Shown here: piece by piece, positions 11,992 to 28,037 of the stretch
How positions within the stretch are numbered: position 1 is the first letter of the stretch
Layout of the letters: each line of letters begins with the position of its first letter
Source of the DNA: Carettochelys insculpta
Taxonomy: Eukaryota; Chordata; Testudines; Carettochelyidae
Length of the DNA stretch: 64,000 nucleotides
Direction: 5' to 3'
NCBI RefSeq assembly: GCF_033958435.1
Contig: NC_134137.1
Span: 243,458,501-243,522,500, forward strand
Made by a program: the position numbers and the translations under genes
The notes under the pieces: model-generated
The model's input: only the letters and a program-made list of their open reading frames with translations
What the model was told of the DNA's origin: nothing
The model's database searches: none

Positions 11992-13297
11992 CATGAAGAG
12001 ACACAGGCTTCCTTCTGTTTAGATGTCACAGATGCCAGTGCAGAGCAGCTCCAATCTCTTGGTTGAAAATTTACTTGGACCTTCTCCTTTCCCAAAATGT
12101 ACATTTTGCTGCTAGATTTTTTTCTTCACTATAAGGGATGGCTGATGATGGGCCCATCTCTTGTCCTGAAACCACCAATGAGAGTTACCACTGAAAAATT
12201 ACAAAGAGAAATAGTTTTGGACAAAAAAGTCCATACAGATTCAATGACCACTGTCCCTGCTAAACCCTTTCCTTGCCAGAAATCTATGCCAGGTTCTCTG
12301 TCCCAGTAGGACCAGGCAGCAGCCAAAGCTGCTGTCACCCTAAAGGCTGCTTACCAAACCGGGGCTGCAAAGACAAGGATGTCTGAACATTAAAAGGACA
12401 AGAACGCAATGAAGTTGTTTGTGTTTTCAAATCCATTCTGAAAATGGGCAAGCAGAGGAGTGGTAGAGCTGCCTTTGGGAGGGGTGGAATGGGGTAGGAA
12501 GTGGGTGGCAGCACCAAACCACCAGTTTCAGGATACCAGTATAGGTATTTGGGCTCTGGTTGTCTATCATGTGTCTTCGGGCTTCTGATTTCACTCTTCT
12601 GTTCAGCAGTTCCAGCTGATCCCAGGGACACTCATGAGTATCATAAGCAACTGTGTAGCTTCATGCTTTTTCCTTCCTTGTAAGGTGTAAAATCAGCCCT
12701 TCACCTCTATCCCCAAAACTGCTAGCTGCTGGGGAAATCACAGCTACTTGTCATCTGAAATATTTCAACTTTTTCCTTTTGATAGAAGACTTGGACCAGA
12801 AAGCCCACATTGTTTGTTTGTGTCACTTCAAAAGCTTCTCTGCTAGAGGAAGGGCAAAAGCTGGAATCAGTCGGAGGTTTTTCTTGCTATCCCCTCCCAG
12901 ACTTCTCCTCAGAGCACTTAGGTGATTTGGTCCATGTGCCAGCAGTTAGTAGCTGCTCATTGCCAGCCCGACATGCAATGGTGAAGTGTCCCAGGCTTGC
13001 AGCAAAAGATGACATTTTTTCCTTCAGTGAGTAACTAGGTGGATATCTATATACAATGTAAATTCTCTTGGTAGCTTGTAACCTTCCTTGTGCTGGCATG
13101 AGCTAATGTGAGCTGAGCAAACAGAACCAGCAGGGTGACCCTTTCTGTGTCAGGGTCACCTTAGCTTTCCTGCTGTGTTAGGTTGTGAGACTTGCACAGA
13201 AAACAATAGTGCTCCATTTATTTCCACAGGAAAGCCTTCTGAAAAAGCAAAACCTGGCATCTTGTCCTATATGAATTAAGAAAAGTCAAACTGCATG

Positions 13298-13303
13298 TTT
13301 ATT
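13298..13303 (-). promoter_or_regulatory. ETV6: Candidate proximal polyadenylation signal AATAAA
   Basis: AATAAA about 280 nt after the stop codon; a second lies at 13217-13222. Human ETV6 is known for several transcript sizes, so proximal site use is plausible, but only the hexamers are seen here. Confidence 0.3.
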
Positions 13304-13582
13304 AGGAAAGAATGAAACAAACCAACGAAAGGAAAATAAAAACAAGTCAAGGGAGATTCTGTAGGGACAACAAAGTAGTGCATGAGGCCAGGCTCTCTCT
13401 TCTGCTTTGCTGCCACCACCACCTCTGCCAGTTTGTTTGTTTTTAACTAAGGTGCTTTGGGTCCTGCATGGCCTTCAAGACAAGTGCTGACCCCATATTC
13501 TGTTCCTGTGTTCTTGTTCCCCACCCTCCCAAACTCCTCTAGACGTCCAGACAGACATTTCTCCCACGGCATGTTGCTTCCT

Positions 13583-17622
<4,040 letters not shown>

Positions 17623-17765
17623 CTTGTGGTTTCCCCACAGCCGGGCCAGCCCGTTGGGATCCACTATCCGAAATATTTTAGATTCCTTGTCCTCCCATCG
17701 GATGAAATTTTCGTACCGGCTGTCAGAAAGCAACTGATAGACGTAATCCCAAAGCAGTCTGCAGT
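17623..17765 (-). CDS. ETV6: ETV6 exon 6 (N-terminal ETS domain)
   Basis: 143 bp between a CACAG acceptor and an AAG|GTAAAG donor. The exon begins with the last two bases of the split Asp codon (337). It encodes [47 protein letters not shown]. This is the first half of the winged helix-turn-helix ETS domain, including the conserved Trp residues and R369, a position where human germline changes cause thrombocytopenia. As far as I recall, the residues are identical to human. The length matches human exon 6. Confidence 0.96.
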
Positions 17766-18924
17766 CTGTGAAGAGAAGGGCAACAAAACATCATTCCAAC
17801 GCTTCTAACCAGGATGAATTTTGGGAGTTCACAGATCAGCTTGCAATGAGAAGTGACCTCATTTATGGAATCATTTCTCAGACTTTGATGTCCTTGGGAT
17901 GAAGCCAGCCAACAGCAACATGAAGTAAACACCTGGATCTCTCCTGGCTAATGTATGTAAACTGTTACGGGCTATAGAAGCTTTTGCCAGAAGACAGACT
18001 ATCTCAAATCACTAATGACTGAAAGTCATTACCAGCTCACAGCCTATGTGAAATGAGAGGCTGGTCTCAGGCTTATTTCACACAGACAAATACAACAATA
18101 ACCATTGACACACTTATTACCAGCTGACCAGCTGAGAGCTTTGTTTGCTCTCTCAAATCAGAGAAATCACAGAACCTGCAGCAACAGAGACTAAACTGCC
18201 ATCTCCCTGTTGCAGGTGGTCGCTCTAGGTCAGTGCTAAGGCATTGTGGGAGAAGTAGGCACAACATTATCCCTTTCCTGTGTAGCAGAAGGTATCAGTG
18301 TTCTATATGACAAAGCTGACACTTATCACCAGTTCTAAATTTGCTTTAAAAAATAAGCAACTGGAAAGAAATCGAAGTACTGTCATTATGAAAGAGCTAG
18401 CAAGAGGTTAAACACCTTCTATTTGGACAACTGAATCAAAATTCCTCCCAGGAAACACTCCTTAGGTCACAAACTGACATTTAGGTTTTAGCCTGATGTT
18501 TTGCAGTTTCAAGTCAATGTCCTGAGGCAGGAGAAGCCAAGAGGTTGAGCTGCTCTTCAGTTTTTCTTGAAATGTGTATTTGGTGCAGCAGGGATAATTA
18601 ATTTTTTGTCCAAGTCTAAATTTGTCCCTTGGTCAAAGTGTAGTCAAGGTCTAGACTCCAGAGAAAATAATACAAAAATAATACTACTGATACTAAGTAA
18701 ATAACAGATTTGCTGTCCATTCAAAAGCGTCTCATTGTCTGAATTTGGCCTGTGGTCTGCCTCATGAGTATCCCTGTGGCATAGCATAACAACGAGCAAT
18801 TGTAAATTGCAGATACAAAATTCTATGGATGGTCCTGCTGATACCATAAACTACAGGAGCACGGGCAGCACCCTAAGATGGCCTCATATTTGTCTTTTAT
18901 CATGAAGACAACACCAACAACCCA

Positions 18925-19090
18925 ATGAGAGAGAATGTGGTTGAATGGTCAAGGAATCAAGAGAGCTGGGCACCAGTCCCAGAGCTAAGTGTGGCTCACT
19001 TCAGCATGTCATGCTATTCCTGTTTGCCTTGGTTTCCCCATCTGTTAAAATGTGGTTCACATTATGCCAAGTGGGAGCACTTATAATGGG
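18925..19090 (+). mobile_element. MIR/CORE-SINE fragment
   Basis: 'gggcaccagtcccagagct', 'tgcctt ggtttccccatctg' and 'taaaatg' follow in MIR order (tRNA-derived part, core, then CTCAGTTTCC-like block). Confidence 0.6.
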
Positions 19091-20385
19091 GGTATTACTA
19101 ATATGCGTTAGTTGTGTTAAAAATGTCTCAGGTATTTTTAGTAGTTTTTGCCATTTTAGAAATTTTGGGAACATCTCTGAAACCTGTACTAGTCCTAAAA
19201 CCAGAATTAAATTTGTCGCTTTACTTACCCAATAGGAGATGCTGTGAAAAAGAAAACCATGCACTCAGAACTGGCTGTGTCTCATAAGGATGGCAATGGA
19301 TAGTTAGCAAAACTAAACCCCGCCACCAGAGCCCCTGTGTGCACCTCTCTCTTCACTAACTACAGTGTTCAATGTAAAGTCTCTGCCCTAATATTCCAAT
19401 CCCTACATGGGATTGACCCTGTCTGAGAGGTTGACTTTCCCACTGAGAATAGGCCTTCCACAACTGATACATATCACTAGAAAAATGCAATGTAGCTTGC
19501 TGACTGATATAACGGCTACTGAATGTGAGACAGAGCTGGTTGAAAAATTTCCATCCAAGTGATTTTTTTGAGCTAGAAAATAGCTTTTTAATTTTTTTTT
19601 CAGAAACTTCTTCATTCCATTTGAAATTTTCTGGTGTTTGGTTTGTAAATAATCAAATTAATTTTTCATTACAAACTGGAGTATTTTTACAAAAAATTTC
19701 AGAGGGAAAAAGTTTAAAGAGGTTTTTCCTAATGTCCAACACCCAACTGGCATTCTCTATTTTGCATAATTATGGAACTCTGAAACTCCCTCACTGGAAA
19801 GAAGAGCAAGCCGCTGGCCTTCTACCATCCGGAACCACAGATCTATCACTGTAGCATCTGACCACCTCGCAATCTTTCACATATTTGCCATCATGATCCT
19901 CCTTTGAAGCAGGGCAGTGCTATTTATTCCGAGTTTTACAGGTCGATAGCACTAAAAACCGAGGCAAGGAGGCGCTAAGGCCTCTATCCACAAAGATGCT
20001 TAAGCACCTAACCTCATTGAAGTTGGAAGTTTAGGTGCCCAAGTCCCAGTTTTGGCTCCACTGCAATCCATGGAGGTACCAAATTCACTCAGAATCTAAG
20101 TTTTCAGGGTAAAAATTCCCTAAGTGCCTTTGTGTCTGCCTCTGAGCATGCACACTGGTGCCTCGCTGTAGTTACCCTGACATTTATCACCCAGCTGTAC
20201 GGAATCAGGAGGCTGGTTCCTCTGGATAGCTAAGCAGAGACAGGTGTCTCTCTGCACCCTGGACTTAGGTGCTTATCTCCAAGGAAGATGTAGGGCTTAG
20301 CTCACACCCATCTGGTTTTCCTCTCCCACTGGCTGTCTTAGGCAGTTTTCTGCCTACTATGCTGGTTTTGTGGAGCACATTCTAA

Positions 20386-20838
20386 GGCCAGATCTATACT
20401 ATCTGGAATAGTCAATCTACACTATGCTGAACAGTAAGAGAGAGGTAGTCATGTTGGTCTGTACTCCAACAAACCAAAACAGCAGAAATGTAGCACTTTA
20501 AAGACTCACAAAATGATGAATTGGAAATTAAACTGATCTGAAGAAGTGGGTCTGTCCCATGAAAGGTCATCACCAAATAAATCATTTTGTGAGTCTTTAA
20601 AGTGCTATATTTCTCCTACTTACGCTATACTAGTTCTTACATTAGTAGTGCAATTCAAGTCGACGTAGCTTAGATCTACTTAACACAGGGTCCACATTGC
20701 ACTGGGTCAAAGGGAGAAACTCTCCTTACTCTTCTTGTTCATATGGACTACTGGAGTTGAAGGGGAAGCAATCATAAGATTGATTCTCAGTGGATTGATT
20801 GCCACAGCATCAATCCCACTGATAGTGGAGACATATCC
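20386..20838. mobile_element. Harbinger-like MITE split by a fold-back element
   Basis: The ends GGCCAGATCTATAC and GTGGAGACATATCC are imperfect inverted copies, and TAA flanks both sides (20383-20385, 20839-20841). A TWA duplication with GGC... ends is the PIF/Harbinger pattern. About 190 bp in the middle (20429-20620) belong to a different repeat inserted later. Confidence 0.65.
20429..20620 (+). mobile_element. Fold-back short element nested in a MITE
   Basis: The head 'agagaggtagtcatgttggt' is followed by an arm ('agcactttaaagactcac') and its reverse complement ('gtgagtctttaaagtgct') around 'gaagaagtgggtctgtccc'. Flanks TACACTATGCT (20418-20428) and TACGCTATACT (20621-20631) agree at 9 of 11 positions, a likely target duplication within the MITE. 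Confidence 0.65.
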
Positions 20839-22005
20839 TAAAGTATCTGTTTTCCCCCCTTTCATTGTCTGCTTTGTGTGGCACAGCCTTGTTCCTGTGA
20901 TTTTCTAGCTACCATGATGCTCAGTGTTGCAATACTTAATTCCCTTTGGGGATCCCATCATAAGGGACTGCAAGGAGATCACATAGGAAGTCAGTGGCCA
21001 AGCAGGGAATTGATTTTTAGCCACTCAGATCATAGATTAGCACCATAACTACTGTGTGAGCCTCCCTCTCATGGACACATTGTAAATTCGGTTCTTCAAT
21101 CTCCTTTTTTTGTCAATAACTCTTAACATGTCAGCACAAGCTCACTCTTTTACATTTACAACTTTTTAAAAATGTCTATAAATTAAACTGCCTATTCCAG
21201 TTGTCACCTTCAGGCAACAAAAGAAGGAAATTCTGTTTCTGAATTTGTTCAATTTTGGCAGTTATTTAGGAGATGCTCATTTATGTGAGAGTGGAGGCCC
21301 ATGAAAGTACCTGGAGAGAGACAGATAACTCATTACAAAGTATGAAAAACTTTGGAGAGATTTCAAGGGGAAGGCACAACGGTAAAAAAGGCGTTAAAAT
21401 ACAGGAACCCTAATTTAAAACACCCCCCACCCCATTTTTTTCTCTCATTTTCTTCTACTCGCATCTTAACCCTGATCTTCGAGAGCATTTTTTTTACCCT
21501 TCTTCGATCATCAATGCATGTAATGTTCCACCCTGTGGACTACCAGTTTTTGTCTGTATTGGCTGTAGTATGTTTAGTAACGCAAGCTGGGTATTCTAGT
21601 ACCTTTTACACAAACTGAAATGTATGCACATCTATATCCAGAGTGGAAAATACAACTGGGCCTAACAGAAAGCTTTTGAAAATTGAGTATCGAGTGGTGA
21701 ATACTGAGGGCAGGATTTACGGAAGGTAGATTCAGCTTTGGTCTAACTTTGCTCCTGCTAAAGCCAATGGCAGTTGGGTTCAGTGGAAGTGGACTTCAGT
21801 CAAGAGTCACCCTTCTGAAAATTCTATTCTAAAGCTGTATGGAGAACTAATTTTTTAACTTACGTTTGAGAAGATTAATCTATTTTTTTTGAAAGAACTA
21901 CTGAAGAGGCAAAACCTTTATCCTTGAATCCAGCAGCTTTGGATTATTTCAGTCTGTTGTATCCTTTACAAGAAGATTTGAAGAGGGCACATTCACAGGA
22001 ATGAA

Positions 22006-22292
22006 GGTTGGCCTACACTACTGCAGTAAGTCAACCTAAAGTATGCAACTCCAGCTACATGAACAATATAGCTGGAGCTGTTGTACCTTAGGCTGAGTTA
22101 CTGCAGAGTCTACACTATGTAGGGTCAATAGAAAATACTCTCCCATCAATTTACTTTATTCTTCTTATTGAGGTAGGGGTTGACTGGAGAGTTTTCTGCA
22201 GTCAATTTGGTGGGTCTTCACCAGACCTGTTAACCAACAGCCGGTGCACCAATCTCTACTCCATTGATCCTGGCTGTAATGTAGATATAGCC
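22006..22292. mobile_element. Harbinger-like MITE
   Basis: 'ggcctacactactgcagt' at the left and 'atgtagatatagcc' at the right are imperfect inverted ends of the GGC-TA-GTCTACAC type. Internal inverted pieces ('actccagctaca' and 'atagctggagctg') are also visible. Boundaries are approximate. Confidence 0.5.
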
Positions 22293-22969
22293 ATAGTGTA
22301 CAATACATTACTACTTCTCTGCTTTGACACATTTGATTACAGACTTCATGATTAATATTTATGTGCCTCTTCTGATATTTGGCTGACCCAAATTTTTACC
22401 TCTCACCTTGACTTACTTTTTTGTGTCTTTTGTATATTACTGGGCACGTCTATTCTCTGAACCATTTTGAATAGGCACAGACTTCAGGTATCTCAAACAG
22501 TATTGATTATATATATTTTTCATTGATGGGATGTATGAGAATAGTCTAATAAGGGCTATGTTGGAACAGTTTTTGTTTTCCAATTTCTTCTGTTTTATAC
22601 AAATACCTGTGTAGGGCCAATATTTGTTCCCACTGAAGTTAAGGGGAAAACACTCACGGACTTAAACGCAAAGGATTGAGCCCCAAAGAAGGTTTTTGCT
22701 CTCCCATCCATCTGTACTACATGGATAAGTAATTACAAATCAGATAATTACCAAGGTAATGAAGCTTTACAAAGTTGTATGACTATACTTTTTTAATAAC
22801 ATCTATGCAATTTCTCTAAAAGAGCTTTTCTGTGCAGGAGGCTTTTAAAAATGCTATAGTAAAAAGTTTTTAACTGAGAATGGCTTGGGATGATTTACAT
22901 AGCTAACCCATGGCTCTGCCACATAGGCTTATTGTAGCAATCCCAGTAAAAGGATTGTATCATGTATGT

Positions 22970-23065
22970 TCTCTTGATCTGAGTTCTGCCACAGACTTCC
23001 ATTGTGACCCTTGACAAGTCACCTATTCTGTTGCCTCATAGTCCACATCTGCCTCAAAAACTTAA
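22970..23065 (+). mobile_element. MIR fragment
   Basis: 'gagttctgccacagacttcc', then 'gtgacccttgacaagtcacc' and 'tgcctcatagtcc' follow MIR core order. Short and diverged. Confidence 0.5.
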
Positions 23066-23594
23066 CTGCTACTTATCAAATGGAAGCCATTGCAACAACA
23101 CAGAAGTAAATTATAGCTTATTGTATATTTGCAATATTATCTGACTATATCTCTGCTTGTATGTATTTTTGGATCTATGTATGAATGAGCTGTCAGATGT
23201 AGACCCTTTCTAAAATCTATTTAAGAGCTGACAGCAAATCCAGTTAATCTCCCATAGATTTGCAATAAAGTTTCATATTGTACTTAAAATTTGATTTTCA
23301 CGACAGTTTGGGCATTCTGAATGTATGGGTCAGCCTTGACCACAGAACACTAGGGCTGTCAATTATAACTTATGACACTGGAAAGGGACTTTTGTGTGAA
23401 TTCTCCAAATGATAGCATATCTGACCAATAACCTTGATGTCACAATAACTAGGTCATTCTTAAAAATGCCCATTCTTGGAACTGGTAACGGGGTTAGTAA
23501 GCAGGCTAAGGTTCTTTGGTGCACACAATACAGATTTTCACTAGGTTATATGATATTTCACAGTGACAAGTAAGAGAGTCACTGTGATGGTACT

Positions 23595-23828
23595 CAAGAA
23601 CAACAAGAAGTCTTGTGGCACCTTATAGACTAACAGATATTTTGGAGCATAAGCTTTCGTGGGCAAAGACCCACTTCATCAGATGCATCACATTATCTGA
23701 TGCAGCTGATGAAGTGGGTCTTTGCCCATGAAAGCTTATGCTCCAAAATATCTGTTAGTCTATAAGGTGCCACAAGACTTCTTGTTGTTCTTGAAGCTAC
23801 AGACTAAGACGACTACCTCTCTGATACT
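23595..23828 (-). mobile_element. Fold-back element with perfect 12-bp target duplication
   Basis: The left arm 23595-23680 is the near-perfect reverse complement of 23708-23793, around a ~27-bp spacer. Beyond the right arm lies the family head in reverse ('acagactaagacgactacc'). TGTGATGGTACT occurs at 23583-23594 and again at 23829-23840, a perfect 12-bp direct repeat. A variable-length duplication of this size suits LINE-driven insertion better than cut-and-paste transposition (inference). Confidence 0.75.
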
Positions 23829-24679
23829 TGTGATGGTACTGTGTGTCCTATGGCCAAAAACCAGAATTCTCTCCTTCTCTCTTTCATATTGTGTAGCCAC
23901 TACTGAAATTAAATTCTGTGGTTAAAGAGAAATAGCTCTATTCCCACCCCATTTCACACGGCAGAGCATTATATCCATTTGTTCAATACAGATAGATCAC
24001 ATAGAAGTCAATGTGACTTTACAGACAAATAGATCATGCCAGAGAAACTTAATCAAGGAGTAAGTGGAACCAAAACAATATATACCAGCTAAAGAGCTGC
24101 CTCTTTCTGTATAGATTAGTCCAAAGTTTTTCCGGCACTGTCTATTTTTGATTTAAATGAGCTGAAGTGATTATTACTAGCTCTGCATCTTTCCCGGGTT
24201 TCCACAATTTCTCTACTTAAATGATAGCTTGTGGGCAAGCACAGTTGTTTATATTTTACATCTAGGCACAAACTACTGTCCACAACCAAGGCTAATGAAT
24301 GGTTGTTGCTCAACATAACTGAAGAAACTTTTAGAACAGAAAGGGAAATTCTACGGTGGGGTATGCTGCTGCTCTACAACACATACAGAGTGTGGATTTA
24401 TAAAAAGGGCTCTCTCATTGTGTGACAGTCGAACACAACTCTTGCTCTGTAAGATAAGATGATAAAGGTTAATCTAATCTGTTTTTTTCAAGGTATAAAA
24501 TAATCACTGGGGGAGGAAGGAAGGCTGCAAGGACTCACCCTTCTCACTCCCATGCAGCTCTTTCAAAAGGCCATATATGGCTTTTATCTTACACGCTGGC
24601 TTTGTCTACACTTCTAAAATCAAAGTGCAGCTGCATGCTGGGCAAACCACCTCCATGAGCAGCTAAAACTCATTTTCAC

Positions 24680-25010
24680 TGGTGCTCAGGCCTGGCAACA
24701 GACTTCACCAGGCCCTGGGTGATGTGGTAGAGGCTCAGCTCTGGGTCCCTGTAAGGGCCAGGGCCTCAGGCAGAAGGGCTGGGGCTTGGGGCAGCCAACC
24801 CTTAGCAACGCCCATACCACTCTGCGCCTCTCTCTGCCAGCCCTTGGTACTCCAGAGGCAATTTAAAGGGCCCAGGCCACCACCACTGCTTCTGCAGTAG
24901 TGGCAATAGTGGCCTGGAGCCCTCGGCCTTTTAAATTGCTAAGACCCCAGGCATCTGCCTCGTTTGCCCTCCATTGGCAGCCTTGCTGCAGCTTGATCGC
25001 ACTGCAACTT
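24680..25010. repeat. Dispersed GC-rich repeat, copy 1
   Basis: Shares ordered blocks with 56640-57015: 'gcaacagacttc', 'gcagaaggg', 'gccagccct', 'gcaatttaaagggccc', 'cttttaaat' and 'cattggcagcc'. Class unknown. Confidence 0.6.
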
Positions 25011-26068
25011 GCTGCACTTGGCTGGTAATATGGGGGCGGGGAAGGGGGAATGGTTTCACACCCCTGAGCCAGAAAAGTACGGTGCAGTAACGTGTAGCCT
25101 TAGCCCCAGACATGAGGGCGGGTGACAGACACAGGAGAGGGAACAGATTGTGGAACTGTGCTGTACTGTGAGCAATCACCCGGGTAGGGCGGGGGAGGGA
25201 ACAGAGAACAGGAAGTCTGGGCTTATCCTGAAGGGAAAAAATGGGAATGTGGAGTGGGAGGCTCAACGGTGTTTGGCCTTTGTATTGTGTTTGTGGAAAG
25301 GCGGCAGAGAGCTCTGAATAAGGCTTGTGTAATAAGCAGGCAAGGAACTGGGAAATATGGTTACTGAGACTCACACCCCCGAGGCACTGAAGATTAAACA
25401 AATGGCAGGAATGTAACTGCTGCTCTAGTCTCTGTTGTTTGTCTTGCTCCTGCAAAGGAATTCACAATTCCTAACAAGCACATTGAAGGCAAAGCATTTC
25501 ATGTATCGCACAGCGCCCCACACCAAACAGGTATTTCAAGCACAGATGTCAGGTGGTGTTTCCACCCCCACTAGAACACTCATTTTAGCTTATTCCCTAG
25601 TGAAATCTCCCTCAGATTTCTCATGGCTTTTTGTCACCTGTTCACACAGGAAAAAAAAGGGGCAGCAACTAGGGCTTTGTTTGCAAGACACAGCTATTAG
25701 CAACAGTATGTTGCTACATGTCCCCAGTAGTATAAATGGTTTGTTGACTCCTTGGACAACAAATACTTCTGCTGCCAACCAGTGGGGTAACAATATGCTG
25801 TTTACAGCATCACATGCCATGGCAAAACTTCTGTCTTTTGGGGGGCAGGGGAGAAGGGTTAAGTGCCTATGAACAACAAAAGCTTTATCACTCAATTGCC
25901 AGTGTAGACAAAGCCGAAGAGAGAATGGAATTTCAGCCAGACCTGATGGAATACCCTCCCATGGCAGCACCCATGTGGATAATGACAGTACAAATACCTC
26001 CTAACCCTCAGCTGGGGGTCAGGTGCTTCATGGGACACAGCTGACCCCCACTATCATGAAGGCTTCAA

Positions 26069-26303
26069 GGCCTTGTCCACTTGCAGATTTGCACCAGTTT
26101 AACCTACAAGTATAAACTGAAACCAACTTGATTAAATTGGTGAAAACTCCTGTGTGAACGTTTTTATTCTGATTTAAACCAAGCTTATTTCTGTTCAGTT
26201 TAAGCTTGCTAAATCCACGCCACTCCTACATCAAATAAGTGTGTCCACACAGGGGTTTACACTATTGTAACTACAGTGGTACAATGTGTTTGTAGACAAG
26301 GCC
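26069..26303. mobile_element. Harbinger-like MITE
   Basis: Ends GGCCTTGTCCAC and GTAGACAAGGCC are inverted copies with one mismatch in 12. Flanking trinucleotides are CAA and TTA, a decayed TWA duplication. The interior contains 'accagtttaacctac'-type inverted pieces. Confidence 0.65.
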
Positions 26304-26500
26304 TTAGTTACTGCGGTGAACATAGCCCAGGAGTGCACAACATCCAGTTAGGGGTTAGGTCTTTGAGGTACTGAATGCCTCCTTTGATGTGTTTCGCAGC
26401 CAGTTGACGTCAGTGGCGACTGCAGGCACTCATCCCACCTGTCTCACTATGGTATTTATGGAGTACTAGGTGCTGAAGTACAGCAGAATGAGGAATGACA

Positions 26501-26632
26501 GAGAGGTAGCTGTGTTAGTCTGTATTCTATCAAAACAAAACAGCAGTCCAGTAGCACTTTAAACACTAACAAAATAATTTATTAGGTGATGAGCTTTTGT
26601 GGGACAGACCCACTTCTTCAGCAGACTGAGGG
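26501..26632 (+). mobile_element. Fold-back family member (single arm)
   Basis: The head 'agagaggtagctgtgttagt' is followed by 'cagcagtccagtagcacttt' and 'gggacagacccacttcttca'. Only one arm is obvious. Confidence 0.6.
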
Positions 26633-27483
26633 AAGCTGGAGCCTGAGAAATACTATTGCCTTCCAATACTGTTGTTGCTTCAAGCTTCCAGGTGTGCTAA
26701 ATGGGCCCTTTATGTAACAGGTGGTCCCTGTGACCACAGATATAGGACAAAGGCCGATCAGCTGTCATGTAGACGTAGCCTAATAGTCCTACTTAACAAC
26801 AGCTTCATTAATAAATTCATTAAGTTGCAGAGCTTTACCATTTAGGTGGTGGTTGGTAGCACTAGCTGGTCTTTTGTTAATCCACAGGGTGTGTATGTGT
26901 GTATACACACGAGTGTGTGAGCTCCTGCCTTGCGTGCCGATGAAAATCAGCTCATGTGCCAGGGATTACTGACCCCTGTTCTGGGTTATATTGAAAAAAA
27001 TCCCTTCCTATGCAGACATCATTAGGGCCTGATTCTCATTCACATCACTCTGGCTGCACAGCGGGACCTTTGGGTATGTCTTAAACAGTTACAGCTACAC
27101 AGCTGCAACTATGCCACTGTAGTGCTTTTGTGTAGACACACATATGTCAGCCTAGTGCTGTATACACTGAGGATTAGGTCAGCACAGCTTTCCTGGATTT
27201 CTCACGCCCCTGAGAGATGTTGGTATGCAGATGTAAGTTCCCAGACCATCCCTTACAGTGCGTGTAAATTACAGTTTAGAAGGACCACCATGTAAATGAG
27301 GCTAGGTCCATATAAAGCATTTACTTCAGTAGCAACTCATGTCACTCCAGGTGTGAAAAATCCACACACCTGAGGAACACAGTTAACCCCCCCAGGTAGA
27401 TGGTGCCCACCAACACAGCTACCACCTCTTATGGAGGCAGAGTAATTAAGCTGGTAGGACCACTCCCTCCCATTGACTTAGAG

Positions 27484-28037
27484 CAGGGGAGGCCAACCTG
27501 AGCATGAGAAGGAGCCAGAATTTACCAGTACACCTTGCGAAAGAACCACAGTAATATGCCAGCAGTCCTCATCGGCCCCCACCCCCTGCCAATCAGCGCT
27601 TTCCTCTCATTCCCTGTGCCTGCTCCCCACTGCTGTCAGCTGTTTCACAGCATGCAGGAGGTTCTAGAGCACGGTGGGGGGAGAGGATGTGGCAGGCTCA
27701 GAGGTGGGTGCAGGAAGGGGCAGGCCTTGGGAAATGACAGAATCATGGAACTGGAAGGAGCCTCAAGATGTGATCCAGTCCAGTCCCCTGCACTCATGAC
27801 AAGACCAAGCACCACCTAGACCTCTGGTGTCCAACTAGTTCTGAAGCAGCAGCCGCTACAGTGCTACGCTAAAAATGTATTTATCGTTCAAGCCAGATAG
27901 CCACGCTCAACTGGCAAAACACACTGGAAAGTTGGTGCCAGTAGCTCCAGCCCCAGAGTGGGAACCTATGCAAGGAGCCACATATTGACTTCTGAAGAGC
28001 CACATGCAGCTCTACTCCCATGGGTTGGCCGCCCCGC
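27484..28037. mobile_element. hAT-type element interrupted by a CR1 end
   Basis: The left end is CAGGGGAGGCCAACC and the right end GGTTGGCCGCCCCGC, inverted with few mismatches. 'gagccacatgcagctctact' near the right end is typical of Charlie-like hAT relics. A CR1 piece splits it at about 27735-27828. Flanking 8-mers match poorly, so age is considerable. Confidence 0.6.
27735..27828 (+). mobile_element. CR1 3'-end fragment nested in a hAT element
   Basis: 'cagaatcatggaactggaag', 'ccagtccagtcccctgc' and 'gaccaagcaccacctagacc' are the standard CR1 3' region. Confidence 0.75.

Larger units (their letters stand above)
9600..13582 (-). other. ETV6: Probable ETV6 3' untranslated region (~4 kb)
   Basis: The region starts right after the TGA stop at 13583-13585 and is placed to end near the distal AATAAA at 9620-9625. 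No clear interspersed repeat was recognised across it, unlike the flanks on both sides. That fits a constrained long UTR. The length resembles the several-kilobase 3'UTR of human ETV6 (from memory). No splice or cDNA evidence is available here, so the distal end is inferred. Confidence 0.6.

Noticed and set aside
23583..23840. Direct and inverted repeats resembling a small CRISPR-like array
   Set aside because: Only one inverted pair and one target duplication; the genome is vertebrate and the structure is a fold-back transposable element.
24231..24425. Short frames in intron 5 considered as alternative ETV6 exons
   Set aside because: No similarity to ETS-family text and no paired splice sites with suitable phase.
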